NCBI RefSeq assembly: GCF_001426265.1
Contig: NZ_LMDG01000023.1
Span: 487,014 to 551,013 of the forward strand
Source of the DNA: Rhizobium sp. Root1220
Lineage (GTDB): Bacteria; Pseudomonadota; Alphaproteobacteria; Rhizobiales; Rhizobiaceae
Direction of reading: 5' to 3'
Length of the DNA: 64,000 nt
Part shown: positions 48,251 through 58,407 of the stretch, piece by piece
Numbering within the stretch: position 1 is the stretch's first letter
How the letters are laid out: each line of letters opens with the position of its first letter
Program-made: the position numbers and the translations under genes
Notes under the pieces: model-generated
What the model saw: only the letters and a program-made list of their open reading frames with translations
What the model was told of the DNA's origin: nothing
Databases searched by the model: none

Positions 48251-48514
48251 ATGAGCACCAACGCATTTCTCGACAAAAAGTTTCCGCACCACCTGGCCAG
48301 AGAACCGTCGGCGCGTCCTGCTGTCCCGATAGAAATCCTTCTCGAAACGGACCCGGACACTTCGCTTTGGGAGAGGCTCTACTGGCAATTCCGGCTGCCG
48401 CCGTTCGCAGACGAACTCGATAGCATCTGGCATGACGCCGGGCATGTAGACTGTGCCGGTTCGTCCGATGAGGCGGGCGCGCGCCGATGGCCAGACCTTA
48501 GTATAGTTCCATAG
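48251..48514 (+). CDS. Possible small orphan gene
   Basis: An 87-residue frame with protein-like composition in the middle (VPIEILLETDPDTSLWERLYWQFRLPPFADELDSIW is one continuous plausible segment; only its flavour matters here) and no known domain. The ribosome site is weak and an antisense frame of similar length overlaps, so this may be spurious. Confidence 0.3.
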   Translation: MSTNAFLDKKFPHHLAREPSARPAVPIEILLETDPDTSLWERLYWQFRLPPFADELDSIWHDAGHVDCAGSSDEAGARRWPDLSIVP

Positions 48515-48636
48515 AAAGCCTGTTGGTGACACATTGTCGTCATCGGCACCGAGATCGCGTTGTCGCCCGTAGTATCAACGAATTTGCAACAACGGTAGCG
48601 GTGTTCGGTAATCGAGCGGCCGTAAAGGAATTCGCC

Positions 48637-48834
48637 ATGTCTCTCTATCCAGACGACAAAAATGCGACTCGTAGTGGAACAGGATTCCCGCTTCTGGTCA
48701 TTGTCTTTGCTGGCCTCGTGATCATTGCTTTTCTGGTGTCCGGTATTGTCTCCGATAGTGCCGACCACAGAGCGCGGGTGTTCCTGCCCGCGGGTGATGT
48801 CAAAACAGCTCCGGCGGCTCCCCAGAACGGGTGA
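48637..48834 (+). CDS. Small single-TM protein
   Basis: A 65-residue protein with one helix (FPLLVIVFAGLVIIAFLVSGIV) near residues 18-40, a short cytosolic head and an external tail. AAGGA lies upstream of the ATG at 48637. It lies 52 bp before the NhaP-type antiporter on the same strand and could be co-transcribed. No family is recognised. Confidence 0.6.
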   Translation: MSLYPDDKNATRSGTGFPLLVIVFAGLVIIAFLVSGIVSDSADHRARVFLPAGDVKTAPAAPQNG

Positions 48835-48886
48835 ACCTGCGGACAAGTCACGCCCAATTGGGGTTCAACTTTCTTGGGAGTGACTT

Positions 48887-50527
48887 GTGGACGCGATTAC
48901 CGTCAGTCTGCTTTTGCTGCTCGCCGTCGTGGCAAGCAGCGCCATCGGGCGGATGTCGCCCATGCCCTTGCCACTTCCGCTGGTGCAGATTGCACTCGGT
49001 GCGGTCATCGCGTCGATGCTCGATTTTCGCATCGAGCTCAATCCGGATATCTTCTTCCTGCTTTTTCTGCCGCCGCTGCTCTTTCTCGACGGCTGGCGCA
49101 TTCCGAAGGAAGGTCTTCTGCGCGACAAGGGAACCATCCTGGCCTTGGCGCTTGGTCTGGTGGTGTTTACCGTCCTGGGCGCTGGTTTCTTTATCCATTG
49201 GATTATCCCGGCGATGCCGTTGCCGGTGGCGTTCGCGCTTGCGGCGGTGCTCTCGCCGACCGACGCGGTCGGTGTATCCGCCATTGCCGCGCGGGCGCCG
49301 ATCCGCAACCGCCTAATGCATATCCTCGAAGGCGAGTCGCTCCTCAATGACGCCTCCGGCCTGGTGTGCATGCGCTTTGCCGTGGTCGCAGCGCTCACCG
49401 GGACATTCTCGATCGTCGAGGCGTCCGGCACCTTCCTCTGGTTGGCAGTGGGTGGCATTGCGATCGGGGTGGGCGTCACCCTGCTGACGACGACCCTAAA
49501 GGACTGGATATCGCGACGGTTTGGCGAGGAGACCGGTTCACAGATTCTGATAAGCCTGCTCATTCCCTTCGGTGCCTATATCCTGGCCGAGCAAGCCCAG
49601 GCCTCCGGCATCCTGGCGGCCGTCGCGGCGGGCATCCTAATGAGCTACGAGGAGCAATCGGGGCGGGCGCTGGCCGTTACGCGCGTCCGTCGCGCCGTGT
49701 TCTGGGATACCATCCAATTCGCCGGAAACGGCGTGATCTTCGTGTTGCTCGGCGAACAACTCCCCGGAATCATTTCAGGCGCAGCGCAGGTGGTTCGCGA
49801 GGCCGGGCGCAGGGAAGAATTCTGGCTTTTTGTCTATGTCGTTGCCATCGCGTTCGCGCTTGCGACGCTGCGGTTTCTCTGGGTCTGGGCTTCGCTCGGG
49901 TTGATCCTGTTTCGAGCTGCCCGCAGGCGGCAGAAGGTTCAGTCGCCCGGGTGGCGGTTGATCGCTGCAATGTCTCTTGCCGGAGTGCGAGGAGCGATCA
50001 CGCTTGCGGGCGTGCTGACACTACCCTTGACCCTGCAGGACGGCTCGGCGTTTCCGGCGCGCGACCTTGCAATTTTCCTGGCGGCTGGCGTGATCGTGGT
50101 TTCCCTTGCCGCCGCAAACGTCGGACTGCCGTACTTGATGAAGGGTGTGAAGCTGCCTCCCGAACCGTCAAGCCAGCGGCAGGAGGATCAGGCACGCGTT
50201 GCCGCGGCCGAAGCTGCAATGCGTGCGGTCGACCGCAGTCTCCACGACATGAAGCCGGGGCGGGACGATGCCGACGTCTACATGGATGCCGGAGCAAGGA
50301 TCATGACGCTCTACCGGCAGCGCATCGAGGCACGTTCCAAGACCGGTGAGGACGCCGATCTCGCCCGGAAATCCGATGATATCGAGCGTAGTCTGCGCCT
50401 TGTCGCCCTCGGTGCCGAACGGAGCGAGGTTTATCGCATCGCCCGTTCCGGCAGTCTGACGGATGACCTCGTCCGCAAACTGGTCCGGGAAATCGATCTG
50501 CTTGAGTCGCGCTTCAGCACGTCCTGA
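48887..50527 (+). CDS. CPA1 Na+/H+ antiporter (NhaP-like)
   Basis: A 546-residue transporter with 12 helices and a cytosolic C-terminal region of about 130 residues. LPPLLFLDGWRIP, LSPTDAVGVSAI (ion-binding TD-like motif) and ILEGESLLNDASGLV (the ND of CPA1) are diagnostic. The C-terminal part is charged and helical (PSSQRQEDQARVAAAEAAMR). It starts with GTG preceded by GGGAG. Cation choice cannot be read from sequence alone. Confidence 0.93.
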   Translation: MDAITVSLLLLLAVVASSAIGRMSPMPLPLPLVQIALGAVIASMLDFRIELNPDIFFLLFLPPLLFLDGWRIPKEGLLRDKGTILALALGLVVFTVLGAGFFIHWIIPAMPLPVAFALAAVLSPTDAVGVSAIAARAPIRNRLMHILEGESLLNDASGLVCMRFAVVAALTGTFSIVEASGTFLWLAVGGIAIGVGVTLLTTTLKDWISRRFGEETGSQILISLLIPFGAYILAEQAQASGILAAVAAGILMSYEEQSGRALAVTRVRRAVFWDTIQFAGNGVIFVLLGEQLPGIISGAAQVVREAGRREEFWLFVYVVAIAFALATLRFLWVWASLGLILFRAARRRQKVQSPGWRLIAAMSLAGVRGAITLAGVLTLPLTLQDGSAFPARDLAIFLAAGVIVVSLAAANVGLPYLMKGVKLPPEPSSQRQEDQARVAAAEAAMRAVDRSLHDMKPGRDDADVYMDAGARIMTLYRQRIEARSKTGEDADLARKSDDIERSLRLVALGAERSEVYRIARSGSLTDDLVRKLVREIDLLESRFSTS

Positions 50528-50539
50528 ATGTTGTGCGCC

Positions 50540-51286
50540 CTACGGCTGGCCGGCGCCAAGATCCTGCAGGAGTTTCTTAACGTCAGCGGCGTTCGCGAGT
50601 GTGTAGGCAGTCTCCCCGTTCTTGTTCACGAGGGTTGGATCTGCGCCCCTCGCCAACAGAAACCGGATCATCTCGATGCGCGAGTCCATCGCAGCGTAGT
50701 GGAGTGCGGTGGCCTGGTTTTCCCCAGACCTGACGTTGATGTCCGCCTTGCCAGCCAGGACTTCCGCGACTTTAACGTCACCGTTTGCCGCGGCAAAAAG
50801 CAACGGAGGCTCCTTATAGTTGTCGTCGCGCCCTTCAGGGTCGGCACCCGCCAGAACCAGTGCTCGGGCAGCATCGGCGCTGTTGCTCACGGTCGCCACG
50901 ATCAGCGGCGTTCTTCCAAGCGAGTCCTTGGCCTCAAGGTTGGCCTTGGCCGTCACAAGCAACGGGATGATCTCGGCTCGATTTGCCTTTGCTGCGTCAT
51001 GCAGCGGCGTGGAATCGTTCGTCATCGACTGGGCTTCGACGTCGGCACCTGCCTGAAGCAGTATTTGCGTCATTTCCGGCGAACCGCGCAAGACAGCTGC
51101 GTGCAACGGTGTGCCGACCGTGAAGTCGACCTCGTTGATATCAAGGCCTGCCTTAATTCCCGTCTGCAAACGAGGCAGGTCGCCTGCAGCGATTGCATCA
51201 TGAAGTTCGTTGAGCCGGGCCGTTGTCGGTGTAGTCGCGACGACGGTTGCCATGCAGAGAAGACAGCCCAGATGACGGATAGACAT
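50540..51286 (-). CDS. Exported ankyrin-repeat protein
   Basis: A 248-residue protein with a signal peptide (HLGCLLCMATVVATTPTTA) and about six ankyrin repeats from residue 25 to the end, for example GTPLHAAVLRGSPEMTQILLQAGADV and GRTPLIVATVSNSADAARALVLAGADP. The last ends KKLLQDLGAG. Periplasmic ankyrin proteins such as E. coli-type AnkB are reported to support catalase or beta-lactamase activity in other bacteria; here the role is unknown. It converges on the antiporter gene with a gap of 12 bp. Confidence 0.9.
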   Translation of the reverse strand: MSIRHLGCLLCMATVVATTPTTARLNELHDAIAAGDLPRLQTGIKAGLDINEVDFTVGTPLHAAVLRGSPEMTQILLQAGADVEAQSMTNDSTPLHDAAKANRAEIIPLLVTAKANLEAKDSLGRTPLIVATVSNSADAARALVLAGADPEGRDDNYKEPPLLFAAANGDVKVAEVLAGKADINVRSGENQATALHYAAMDSRIEMIRFLLARGADPTLVNKNGETAYTLANAADVKKLLQDLGAGQP

Positions 51287-51615
51287 GGTGATCCTCCCGC
51301 TATGCTTCAGGCTATTCCAGCAGAATGGTCATGGTACTCCTCATCATTCGTTCGGTCCAACGAAGCGCGCCGGATTTGAGGGGTGTGGAATGCCATCGAG
51401 CGGTGCTCTGCTGGCCACCTCGGCATTCTCCTTCCTGCACCTTGCCACCCCCCCACAAACTCGCTAAGAGACGCCGCAACTTGGGCCTTGGGCGCCAGGC
51501 TTCAGAAGGGTTCCAGAACTCCCAATTCCGGCTCTTCGGCCTTGCCGCTTTCCAAGGCTTCGTCGTGCCGGGTCTGGCTTTCGTCTCTCCCGGCGGTTTG
51601 CTGTGGTAGAGGCAT
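51287..51615. other. Intergenic region upstream of lysC
   Basis: A 329-bp divergent gap between the ankyrin gene and lysC. I see no lysine riboswitch, clear terminator or convincing promoter pair; AGAGG just before the lysC ATG is the ribosome site. Confidence 0.4.
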
Positions 51616-52890
51616 ATGGCACGCATCGTAATGAAGTTCGGCGGAACGTCCGTCGCTGATCTAGATCGCATCAAGAACGTTGCCCGTCACGTCAAACGCG
51701 AAGTTGATGCCGGCCACGAAGTGGCTGTCGTTGTTTCCGCAATGTCGGGCAAGACCAACGAGCTGGTCGGCTGGGTACAGGGGATGCCGAAGGTCGTCGG
51801 TGCCAATTCACCCTTTTACGATGCGCGCGAGTATGATGCGGTCGTGGCTTCCGGTGAGCAGGTGACCTCCGGGCTGCTGGCGATTGCTTTGCAGGCGATG
51901 GATATCAACGCGCGCTCCTGGCAGGGCTGGCAGATCCCTATCCGCACCGACAACGCCCATGGCGCCGCGCGCATTCTCGAGATCGACGGCGCGGATATCG
52001 TCAAGCGCATGGGCGAGGGTCAGGTGGCTGTCATCGCCGGTTTCCAGGGTCTCGGCCCCGACAATCGGATCGCGACGCTTGGGCGCGGCGGCTCCGACAC
52101 GTCGGCGGTGGCGATCGCCGCGGCCGTCAAGGCGGATCGCTGCGATATCTACACGGATGTCGACGGCGTTTACACGACCGACCCGCGCATCGTGCCGCAG
52201 GCGCGCCGCCTGAAGAAGATCGCCTTCGAGGAAATGCTCGAGATGGCCTCGCTCGGCGCCAAGGTCCTGCAGGTCCGCTCTGTCGAGCTTGCCATGGTGT
52301 TCAAGGTACGCACCTTCGTGCGTTCATCGTTTGAAGATCCCGATGCTCCGGGCATGGGTGATTTCTTGAATCCGCCCGGAACGCTGATTTGTGACGAGGA
52401 AGAAATCGTGGAACAGGAAGTAGTCACCGGCATCGCCTATGCCAAGGATGAGGCTCAGATCTCGCTTCGTCGTCTCGCCGATCGGCCAGGCGTCTCTGCG
52501 GCGATCTTCGGACCGCTGGCCGAAAGCCATATCAACGTCGATATGATCGTGCAGAACATCTCGGAGGACGGTTCTAAGACGGACATGACCTTCACCGTTC
52601 CTTCGGGTGACGTCGAGAAGGCAATCAAGGTGCTCGGCGAGAACAAGGAAAAGATCGGCTACGATGTCGTCCAGAACGAATCTGGCCTCGTCAAAGTCTC
52701 CGTCATCGGAATCGGCATGCGCAGTCACGCAGGCGTTGCGGCGACCGCCTTCAAGGCGTTGGCCGACAAGGGCATCAATATCAAGGCTATTACAACCTCG
52801 GAAATCAAGATTTCCATCCTGATTGATGGTCCGTATGCGGAACTCGCTGTCAGGACTTTGCATTCCTGCTACGGTCTGGATAAGAATTGA
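51616..52890 (+). CDS. lysC: Aspartate kinase
   Basis: A 424-residue enzyme making aspartyl phosphate for lysine, threonine and methionine synthesis. The kinase domain begins IVMKFGGTSVAD and includes GRGGSDTSAVAIA near residue 158. Two ACT domains at the C-terminus (about 265-420, with VSAAIFGPLAES and SVIGIGMRSHAGVAA) give feedback control, as in the alpha/beta-type LysC. Its product feeds lysA elsewhere in the window. It is 88 bp upstream of ptsP. Confidence 0.97.
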   Translation: MARIVMKFGGTSVADLDRIKNVARHVKREVDAGHEVAVVVSAMSGKTNELVGWVQGMPKVVGANSPFYDAREYDAVVASGEQVTSGLLAIALQAMDINARSWQGWQIPIRTDNAHGAARILEIDGADIVKRMGEGQVAVIAGFQGLGPDNRIATLGRGGSDTSAVAIAAAVKADRCDIYTDVDGVYTTDPRIVPQARRLKKIAFEEMLEMASLGAKVLQVRSVELAMVFKVRTFVRSSFEDPDAPGMGDFLNPPGTLICDEEEIVEQEVVTGIAYAKDEAQISLRRLADRPGVSAAIFGPLAESHINVDMIVQNISEDGSKTDMTFTVPSGDVEKAIKVLGENKEKIGYDVVQNESGLVKVSVIGIGMRSHAGVAATAFKALADKGINIKAITTSEIKISILIDGPYAELAVRTLHSCYGLDKN

Positions 52891-52978
52891 TTCCCAGCAG
52901 TATGCCGCGCGTTCAAGTTGAGCAGTGAGCGGCTGCCTGCCGGATTACGTTGCTTTTGTTTTTGGAGCTTGAGACGCA

Positions 52979-55246
52979 ATGAGAGACCTTTCCGGTGGTC
53001 CGCGCGTGCTGCTCAAGCGGCTGCGCGAGTTGATGGCGGAGCCGCTGGAGCCACAGGAACGTCTCGACCGGATCGTTCGTCAGATCGCCGGCAACATGGT
53101 GGCCGAGGTGTGCTCGGTCTACGTGCTGCGCGCTGACGGGGTGCTTGAGCTCTATGCAACCGAGGGTCTCAACCGTGAAGCTGTGCATCTGGCACAACTG
53201 AAGATGGGGCAGGGCCTCGTTGGCACGATCGCTGCCTCGGCGCAGCCGCTCAATCTCTCCGATGCGCAATCGCATCCGGCCTTCCGCTATCTCCCCGAGA
53301 CCGGTGAAGAGATCTACCATTCATTCCTGGGCGTGCCGATCCTGCGGACCGGCCGCTCGCTCGGCGTGCTTGTCGTACAGAACAAGGCGAGCCGCAACTA
53401 TCGCGACGAGGAGCTCGAAGCGCTCGAAACGACGGCGATGGTGCTGGCCGAGATGATCGCCACCGGCGAGCTCAAGAAGCTGACCAAGCCTGGCCTCGAA
53501 CTCGATCTGACGCGTTCCGTCACCATCGACGGCGATACCTATAACGAAGGCATCGGCCTTGGTTATGTTGTACTGCACGAGCCGCGTATTGTCGTCACCA
53601 ATCTGCTCAATGACGACACCGACAAGGAAATCCGACGTCTCTCGGAGTCGCTGGGTTCGCTGCGGATCTCGATCGACGATCTTCTGTCGCAGCGCGATGT
53701 CTCGATGGAGGGCGAGCACCGGGACGTGCTTGAGACCTACCGAATGTTCGCTCACGATCAAGGCTGGGTGCGCAAGCTCGAGGAGGCGATCCGCAACGGC
53801 CTGACCGCCGAAGCCGCAGTCGAAAAGGTGCAGAGCGATACCAAGGCGCGGATGATGCGCCTGACTGATCCCTATTTGCGCGAGCGGATGCACGACTTCG
53901 AGGATCTGGCGAACCGCCTGCTTCGGCAACTGACCGGCTATTCGGGCCGAACGGCCGGCGACGGCTTTCCCAGTGATGCAATCATTCTGGCGCGCGCTAT
54001 GGGCGCGGCCGAGCTTCTCGACTATCCGCGTGCCAACGTCCGCGGTCTGGTGCTCGAGGAAGGGGCTGTCACCAGCCATGTGGTCATTGTCGCCCGCGCC
54101 ATGGGCATTCCGGTCATCGGCCAGGCGGCCGGCATCGTGGCGCTTGCCGAAAACGGCGACGCGGTGATCATCGACGGCGATGGCGGCCATGTGCATCTGA
54201 GGCCGATGCCGGAGCATCAGCGCTCCTACGAGGAAAAGGTGCGGTTCCGCGCGCGTCGTCAGGAGCAGTTCCGAGCGCTGCGCGCTGTTGAGCCGCTCAC
54301 CAAGGATGGCCAGCGCGTGTCGCTGCAGATGAATGCCGGCCTTCTTGTCGACCTGCCGCAACTGGCGGAATCAGGTGCCGAGGGCATCGGTCTGTTTCGC
54401 ACCGAGCTGCAATTCATGATCGCCTCCACAATGCCCAAGGCCGAAGAGCAGGAGATCTTCTACCGCAATGTGCTGAAGCAGGCGGCGGGGCGCAACGTTA
54501 CATTCCGCACGCTTGATATCGGCGGCGACAAGGTAGTCCCTTATTTCCGCGGCCACGAAGAAGAAAATCCGGCGCTTGGCTGGCGGGCGATCCGCCTGTC
54601 GCTCGATCGGCCCGGTCTTCTGCGCACGCAGCTACGCGCGATGCTGAAGGCAGCCGCAGGTCTCGAACTGAAACTGATGGTGCCGATGGTGACCGAGGTC
54701 TCGGAGATCGCGGCGGTGCGCGAGTTGCTGCAGAAGGAAGTGCAACATCTATCGCGCTTCGGCCACGGGCTGCCGCGCAAGCTGCAGTTCGGTGCCATGC
54801 TGGAGGTGCCGTCGCTGCTCTGGCAGCTCGACGAGTTGATGGCGGCGGTCGATTTCGTGTCGGTGGGCTCCAACGACCTCTTCCAGTTTTCGATGGCGGT
54901 CGATCGTGGCAATGCCCGGGTGTCGGATCGCTTCGATACGCTCGGCAAGCCGTTTCTTCGGATACTGCGCGACATCGTGCGCGCCGGCGAGCGCAATAAA
55001 ACGCCGGTGACGCTTTGCGGCGAACTTGCCGGCAAGCCGATTTCGGCGATGGCCCTGCTCGGCATCGGGTTCCGTTCGGTCTCGATGTCGCCGGCCTCGA
55101 TCGGGCCGGTCAAGGCGATGCTGCTTGGGCTCGACGTGGAGGCTTTGGCAATGATCATGAACGAGGCGCTGGACGATACCAAGAGGGCGACCTCGATGCG
55201 CGAGCTGCTTGCCCACTTCGCCGACGTTCACAATATTCCTCTTTAG
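52979..55246 (+). CDS. ptsP: Phosphoenolpyruvate–protein phosphotransferase PtsP (EI-Ntr)
   Basis: A 755-residue enzyme I of the nitrogen PTS. An N-terminal GAF domain (about 20-160), as in EI-Ntr, precedes the PTS-EI domains. The phosphorylated His is H367 in AVTSHVVIVARAMG. Downstream are the PEP-binding GIGLFRTELQFM and VSVGSNDLFQFSMAVDR, then LCGELAGKP near the C-terminus. It phosphorylates NPr, leading to EIIA-Ntr control of potassium and nitrogen/carbon responses. Glutamine or 2-oxoglutarate sensing by GAF is family knowledge. Confidence 0.96.
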   Translation: MRDLSGGPRVLLKRLRELMAEPLEPQERLDRIVRQIAGNMVAEVCSVYVLRADGVLELYATEGLNREAVHLAQLKMGQGLVGTIAASAQPLNLSDAQSHPAFRYLPETGEEIYHSFLGVPILRTGRSLGVLVVQNKASRNYRDEELEALETTAMVLAEMIATGELKKLTKPGLELDLTRSVTIDGDTYNEGIGLGYVVLHEPRIVVTNLLNDDTDKEIRRLSESLGSLRISIDDLLSQRDVSMEGEHRDVLETYRMFAHDQGWVRKLEEAIRNGLTAEAAVEKVQSDTKARMMRLTDPYLRERMHDFEDLANRLLRQLTGYSGRTAGDGFPSDAIILARAMGAAELLDYPRANVRGLVLEEGAVTSHVVIVARAMGIPVIGQAAGIVALAENGDAVIIDGDGGHVHLRPMPEHQRSYEEKVRFRARRQEQFRALRAVEPLTKDGQRVSLQMNAGLLVDLPQLAESGAEGIGLFRTELQFMIASTMPKAEEQEIFYRNVLKQAAGRNVTFRTLDIGGDKVVPYFRGHEEENPALGWRAIRLSLDRPGLLRTQLRAMLKAAAGLELKLMVPMVTEVSEIAAVRELLQKEVQHLSRFGHGLPRKLQFGAMLEVPSLLWQLDELMAAVDFVSVGSNDLFQFSMAVDRGNARVSDRFDTLGKPFLRILRDIVRAGERNKTPVTLCGELAGKPISAMALLGIGFRSVSMSPASIGPVKAMLLGLDVEALAMIMNEALDDTKRATSMRELLAHFADVHNIPL

Positions 55247-55273
55247 GCACGACAATCAGAATCGGAGTGAAGG

Positions 55274-56353
55274 GTGGCGAAGCTTCCCGTTGAAAAGATG
55301 CGCGAGCTGGAACGCCGTTTCGGCGAAATCGAAGCGCGCATGTCGGCTGGTCCCTCGGCCGATGTCTACGTCAAGCTTGCCTCAGAATATTCCGAGCTGC
55401 AGCCGGTGGTGACGAAAATCCGCGCCTACGAGAAGGCGCTGGCGGAACAGGCCGGTCTGCAGTCGCTGCTCGACGACAAGGGCGTCGATCGGGAAATGCG
55501 CGATATGGCCGAGCTTGAACTACCGGACGTGAAGGAACGCATAGAGGCGCTGGAGCAGGAAATTCAGATCCTCCTGTTGCCGAAGGACGCGGCCGACGAG
55601 AAGAGTGCGATCCTGGAAATCCGCGCCGGCACCGGCGGCTCGGAAGCTGCGCTGTTTGCCGGCGACCTGTTTCGCATGTACGAGCGGTATGCGGCGGCCC
55701 GCGGGTGGAAGGTCGAGGTTCTCTCGTCCAGCGAAGGTGAAGCTGGCGGCTTCAAGGAAATCATCGCGACGATCACGGGAAAGGGCGTCTTCGCCAAGCT
55801 GAAGTTCGAATCCGGCGTGCATCGCGTCCAGCGCGTGCCCGAGACGGAAGCGGGTGGGCGGATCCACACGTCCGCGGCGACGGTTGCGGTGCTGCCTGAG
55901 GCCGAAGAGATCGACATCGAGATCCGGGCTGAAGACATCCGTATCGACACCATGCGCTCTTCGGGCGCCGGTGGACAGCACGTCAATACGACCGACTCTG
56001 CCGTGCGCATTACCCACCTGCCGACAGGTATCGTCGTTACCAGTTCCGAGAAGTCGCAGCACCAGAACCGCGCCAAGGCGATGCAGGTTCTGCGCTCGCG
56101 GCTCTATGATGCCGAGCGGCAGCGCGCCGACAGCGAGCGTTCTGCCGACCGCAAGAGCCAGGTCGGCTCAGGCGACCGTTCCGAACGTATCCGGACCTAC
56201 AATTTTCCACAGGGTCGGGTCACAGATCACCGGATCAATCTGACCCTCTACAAGCTCGACCGGATGATGGTTGGCGAGATCGATGAAATCGTCGATGCGC
56301 TGATGGCAGACTACCAGGCAAGCCAGCTGGCGCAACTCGGCGAGCAGCGATGA
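55274..56353 (+). CDS. prfA: Peptide chain release factor 1
   Basis: A 359-residue RF1 reading UAA and UAG. The catalytic GGQ is at residues 233-235 ([12 protein letters not shown]). The codon-recognition P-x-T tripeptide appears as PET in [16 protein letters not shown], the alphaproteobacterial form of the PAT motif. RF2 would have SPF. The start is GTG with GGAG upstream. It overlaps prmC by 4 bp, the methyltransferase that modifies its GGQ glutamine. Confidence 0.97.
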   Translation: MAKLPVEKMRELERRFGEIEARMSAGPSADVYVKLASEYSELQPVVTKIRAYEKALAEQAGLQSLLDDKGVDREMRDMAELELPDVKERIEALEQEIQILLLPKDAADEKSAILEIRAGTGGSEAALFAGDLFRMYERYAAARGWKVEVLSSSEGEAGGFKEIIATITGKGVFAKLKFESGVHRVQRVPETEAGGRIHTSAATVAVLPEAEEIDIEIRAEDIRIDTMRSSGAGGQHVNTTDSAVRITHLPTGIVVTSSEKSQHQNRAKAMQVLRSRLYDAERQRADSERSADRKSQVGSGDRSERIRTYNFPQGRVTDHRINLTLYKLDRMMVGEIDEIVDALMADYQASQLAQLGEQR

Positions 56354-57219
56354 AACAGGGCGAACCGACGGTTTCCGACATTCTGGCGGATGCCCGCCGT
56401 CGCTTCGCTGAAGCGGGCATCGTCGACCCCTCGACCGATGCGCGCCTGCTGATCGCGGGCGTTTTGCGGTTTTCGACGACCGAGATGCTGACGCGCGGCG
56501 GAGATCTGCTGGGCGAGGAAAGAGCGTCTTTCGTCGAGGCTGCGGTCAAAAGGCGCCTGGCGCACGAACCCGTTCACCGCATTCTTGGCGAACGCGAGTT
56601 TTACGGCCTCCCGCTCTCTCTTTCGAGCGAGACTCTGGAACCAAGGCCAGATACCGAAATCCTCGTCGATACGATGATTCCCTATCTGCGTGACCTTGCA
56701 AAGGCGGAAGGGCATATCCATATTCTTGACCTTGGAACCGGAACCGGGGCGATATGCCTCGCGCTGTTGAGCGAATGTCCGGAAGCGTCCGGCGTTGGCA
56801 GCGATATATCGGCCGATGCGTTGAGGACGGCGAAATCAAACGCAGAGAGAAACGGGTTGCAAGATCGGTTCACGACCATCCAGTCAAACTGGTTCGAGCG
56901 CATAGGCGGTTCGTTTCACGCGATCGTTTCAAATCCGCCCTACATAGCTTCCGGGGTCGTTCACGATCTCGCTCCCGAGGTGACGAAATTTGATCCCGCT
57001 GCAGCACTGGATGGCGGCAGTGACGGGCTTGACGCCTACCGAGCGATCGCCAAGGATGCAGCAGGGTTCATACGACCAAGTGGCGTTGTTGGCGTTGAGA
57101 TAGGTTACGATCAACGCAGCGACGTGGCCGGTGTGTTTGAGGCCCATGGCTTCAAGTTATTGGAATCCGTAAAGGATTATGGACAGAACGACCGGGTGCT
57201 GGTGTTCGCGATCACCTGA
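56350..57219 (+). CDS. prmC: Release factor glutamine methyltransferase
   Basis: A 289-residue SAM enzyme methylating the GGQ glutamine of RF1 and RF2. The SAM motif is [17 protein letters not shown] near residue 125, and the catalytic NPPY is at 195-198 in VSNPPYIAS. The N-terminal helical domain contains [22 protein letters not shown]. The start overlaps the prfA stop (ATGA), so the two are translationally coupled. Confidence 0.96.
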   Translation: MKQGEPTVSDILADARRRFAEAGIVDPSTDARLLIAGVLRFSTTEMLTRGGDLLGEERASFVEAAVKRRLAHEPVHRILGEREFYGLPLSLSSETLEPRPDTEILVDTMIPYLRDLAKAEGHIHILDLGTGTGAICLALLSECPEASGVGSDISADALRTAKSNAERNGLQDRFTTIQSNWFERIGGSFHAIVSNPPYIASGVVHDLAPEVTKFDPAAALDGGSDGLDAYRAIAKDAAGFIRPSGVVGVEIGYDQRSDVAGVFEAHGFKLLESVKDYGQNDRVLVFAIT

Positions 57220-57563
57220 TCGCCGGTAAATTGCAGGATGGAACGGGACGCAATTGTCATCGCGAAGAAAAGGCTTGGATTTCCACGGGAAGCGATATAG
57301 GTTGCCCCTATGCATTGGAGAGTCAGGAAAGAACGAGGATTCGTTCGGCACTTGCTCGATCTCGGGGGTCCGCTCTTTTAAACGAGTGTTTCAAAGGTTG
57401 AACACGACCCAATGCGTGAATCAGTCAAACTGACTTGAGAACAAGCGGCAGGTTGGCGCGAAAGCGCAGTATGCTTGCGGCACGAAGTCCCTGAGCCGGT
57501 CGACCCGGCCACGGAGGTTCGTGCCAATAATCCACACAAACAGAGAATTCAGGTGAACGATCG
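57220..57563. other. Intergenic region prmC–DUF4167
   Basis: A 344-bp gap. It contains a perfect six-base inverted repeat GAACGA-ggat-TCGTTC (57331-57346) and a possible weak promoter around TTGGAT/TATAGG near 57273-57299. No gene or clear terminator is seen. Confidence 0.4.
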
Positions 57564-58364
57564 ATGAGGCCAGGACAGCAGAACAAGCGCGGTCGCGGGC
57601 GTGGCAGTAACAACAACGGCGGCGGCGGCGGAAACAACAACAATAATAACAACTTCAACCGCAAGGGTGGCAATCCGCTGACGCGGACCTACGATAGCTC
57701 CGGCCCCGACGTCAAGATCCGAGGCACTGCTCAGCACATCGCAGAAAAGTATGCGCAACTCGGCCGCGACGCGCAGAGCTCCGGCGATCGTGTCATCGCT
57801 GAGAACTATCTGCAGCATGCGGAACACTACTATCGCATCATTGCTGCGGCTCAGGCGCAGATGCAGGAGCGTTTCCAGCGCGACGATCGCAACGAATTCG
57901 GCGACGGGTCCGACCGCGAAGGCGACGATAGCGATGGCGACGACAATGATGACGTCGTTGTCGTTCAGCCACCGCGCCAGCAGCAGGACCACCAGCAGCA
58001 CCAGCGCCGCTCGGATGAACAACATCAGCGCCGCAGCAATGAGCGCAATGAGGAACAACCTGCGCCCGCACGCCAGCAGCGCCGTCAGGAAGAGCGCCCG
58101 GCACCGGTCGCAGTCGTTGCGCCTGAGCCGGAGGTGATCGACGGCAGCGGTCCGCAGCCAGAAATCGACGGCATCCCTGCCGAAGTGTCGATGGACGAGG
58201 AAAGTGCCGGCGGACAGCCGCGTGAACGCCAGCCACGTCGTCGCAGCACCGCAAGCCGCCCGCGTCGCCCACGTCGCGGCGCGGAAGGTGACGAGGCGCA
58301 GGCCGCCGGCGAAAGCGCCGGGTCTGGCGAAGCGCCGATTCTCGCGGACGCTGCTTCGGAATAA
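57564..58364 (+). CDS. DUF4167 protein with Asn/Gly-rich, RGG-like head
   Basis: A 266-residue protein of alphaproteobacteria. Residues 1-36 are extreme low complexity (RGRGRGSNNNGGGGG then a run of Asn). The DUF4167 core (about 40-100) reads TYDSSGPDVKIRGTAQHIAEKY and NYLQHAEHYYRIIAAAQ. An Asp/Glu-rich block (about 108-135), a Gln/Arg-rich region and a basic RR/PR tail follow. The composition resembles RNA-binding, phase-separating proteins, but the function is unknown. It has its own upstream gap and a hairpin after the stop. Confidence 0.88.
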   Translation: MRPGQQNKRGRGRGSNNNGGGGGNNNNNNNFNRKGGNPLTRTYDSSGPDVKIRGTAQHIAEKYAQLGRDAQSSGDRVIAENYLQHAEHYYRIIAAAQAQMQERFQRDDRNEFGDGSDREGDDSDGDDNDDVVVVQPPRQQQDHQQHQRRSDEQHQRRSNERNEEQPAPARQQRRQEERPAPVAVVAPEPEVIDGSGPQPEIDGIPAEVSMDEESAGGQPRERQPRRRSTASRPRRPRRGAEGDEAQAAGESAGSGEAPILADAASE

Positions 58365-58407
58365 GGGATCCATATCTCCATATGCGGAGAATTGGCTTGA
58401 GATTGAC

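Noticed and set aside
51287..51615. Lysine riboswitch or leader peptide before lysC
   Set aside because: No recognisable L-box structure or attenuator was found.
57549..58370. Minus-strand open frame opposite DUF4167
   Set aside because: A mirror of the low-complexity DUF4167 gene; only its upstream part (after 58504) was kept as a weak pseudogene candidate.
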